Positions 62,901-64,000 of a stretch of DNA of 64,000 nt are shown one piece after another. Source of the stretch: Strigops habroptila (lineage: Eukaryota > Chordata > Aves > Psittaciformes > Psittacidae); the NCBI RefSeq assembly GCF_004027225.2, contig NC_044282.2:47398576-47462575 (forward strand), read 5' to 3'. The position numbers and the translations under genes were made by a program. Below the pieces are notes generated by a model. It made no database searches. It was not told the origin of the DNA and saw nothing but the letters and a program-made list of their open reading frames with translations. The stretch's first letter is position 1, and the number at the start of each line of letters is the position of its first letter.

Positions 62901-64000
62901 CTATCTGTGGGACCTTTTTTTTCTGTCTAACTCTGTAATTTTTAGTGCATTTTAACAGGTGCATGCAGTACTTGTCCAGGACAGAAAGTAGTGCAGAATG
63001 AAAAGAAGCATGGGTGAGGCTTTTATTTGAAAGAAAAAAAAAAACAGCTGAGGAGGAAGTTCACTGCTGAAAGGGTTATTGTAATCAAGTTTATCATGGG
63101 AGCTTGCTGTTGTGTAACAGAAACTCTAGCTTGTCCATACCTGTCTTTAAGCATTACTTAATGAAGAAAGAAAACAAACTACCAAAATATTTATGAAATT
63201 CAATAAAATTAGTTCCCAAACTCGTAAATCTTAACACATCGTGACAGTTCAGCTCCCTGCTGAGTGACTCTCTCCATTTTTTGAAAGACTACATTTTTCA
63301 GAAAAGTGCTATTTGTCAGAGAGTATGAGCAGTCTAATGCTCAAGCACATGTCTCTTGATTTAATAATATTGAATCTCATTTATTGAAAAACCACCTTAG
63401 TCAGGAATCATGTAATGAAAAAGATGTCTTCCTCTGAAAGTAGCCTGCTAGAAGGTCTGCGGAGCATCTAATGAAAATGTCTTATCTTTTTTTTTTTCTT
63501 TTATCTTTTTTAATTTTCCTACCTAGTAAAGAAGTAGATCTGGACTAGATGATCAGTTTTTCTCTTAGGTTTTTCTCTTGTGTTTGGGTTGCTGGCTCAT
63601 CCACATGCCATCTTGAATTCTTCAGTAAAACCTGCCTGTGACAATTTAATGCAATCTAGTCTCCCAGCACACCTGGATTTTTTTCTCTCAAAATTGCATA
63701 TACATTGTTTATTGAGTCATCTTCTAAAATTAATCTTTTATTTTTTTCTATACAAAGGTCCTTTTTACTCCCTTGCAACAATGATCTGGAGTAATTTGGG
63801 GTTTTAAGATGTAGGAGGTGTTTTAGCTGAAACGGTTATCAATGGAGAGAGGAAGAGAGAGGCTGCCAGTGTGAATTCTTCTATGATTTTCTAATTTTAT
63901 CTTGACTTTTTTATTTCCTTATTTTCCTCTGTCCATCTGCTGCCAGGCAGATAACTTGGGCAACCTCTTTGCCTGTCTTCAGGGTGGACAAATTGATTTC

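Larger units (their letters stand above)
49053..64000 (+). other. TAF1B intron 8, 5' part (at least 14.9 kb)
   Basis: I find no exon here that matches the next conserved TAF1B segment or any other protein. Contents are three CR1 fragments (50294-50618 minus, 52190-52553 plus, 59612-59940 plus), a short tandem duplication at 51760-51820, and a 17-T run at 55712-55728. Open frames are short and AT-driven. Confidence 0.75.

Noticed and set aside
1..64000. CRISPR arrays, operons, phage or other microbial systems
   Set aside because: Spliced vertebrate gene, CR1 elements and CpG island show this is animal nuclear DNA; no regularly spaced repeats with unique spacers were seen.

Overview
The window is vertebrate nuclear DNA, almost certainly from a bird and probably a neoavian one. 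The organism call rests on several copies of the CR1 LINE with the avian 3' tail (repeated ATTCTATG), small to moderate introns in the first part of the one gene, and overall base composition. There is no bacterial gene organisation, no CRISPR array and no viral gene.

The only gene I can support is the 5' part of TAF1B on the + strand. TAF1B is the TFIIB-like subunit of the RNA polymerase I selectivity factor SL1/TIF-IB. Eight coding exons lie between 33364 and 49052. They join in frame through GT-AG junctions with phases 0,0,1,0,0,1,2 and give about 263 residues. These include the N-terminal zinc ribbon (C13, C16, C31, C34), the B-reader-like/linker region, an acidic serine-rich spacer, and the start of the first cyclin-like fold. 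The rest of the gene lies beyond base 64000, so intron 8 is at least 14.9 kb.

Layout: 1-32.8 kb is a gene-poor flank with only repeats, consistent with the large intergenic space between YWHAQ and TAF1B known in other vertebrates. At 32.85-33.04 kb a degenerate 24-26 bp minisatellite abuts the promoter. At 33.0-33.75 kb a CpG island carries GC boxes, YY1-like motifs, a 15-C run and a 13-G run, and contains exon 1. At 33.4-49.05 kb lie exons 1-8. At 49.05-64 kb lies intron 8, with three CR1 copies.

Repeats include six CR1 fragments (2.1, 27.9, 38.5, 50.3, 52.2 and 59.6 kb), one ancient MIR-like SINE (4.7 kb), and several microsatellites and short tandem duplications. The most interesting item is at TAF1B exon 6. 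One CAG|GTATGT sequence can act either as the acceptor of exon 6 or as the donor of a 49-bp candidate exon just upstream. Both alternatives keep the reading frame from exon 5 to exon 7. I found no previously undescribed gene system; the findings concern splicing, promoter architecture and repeat structure.
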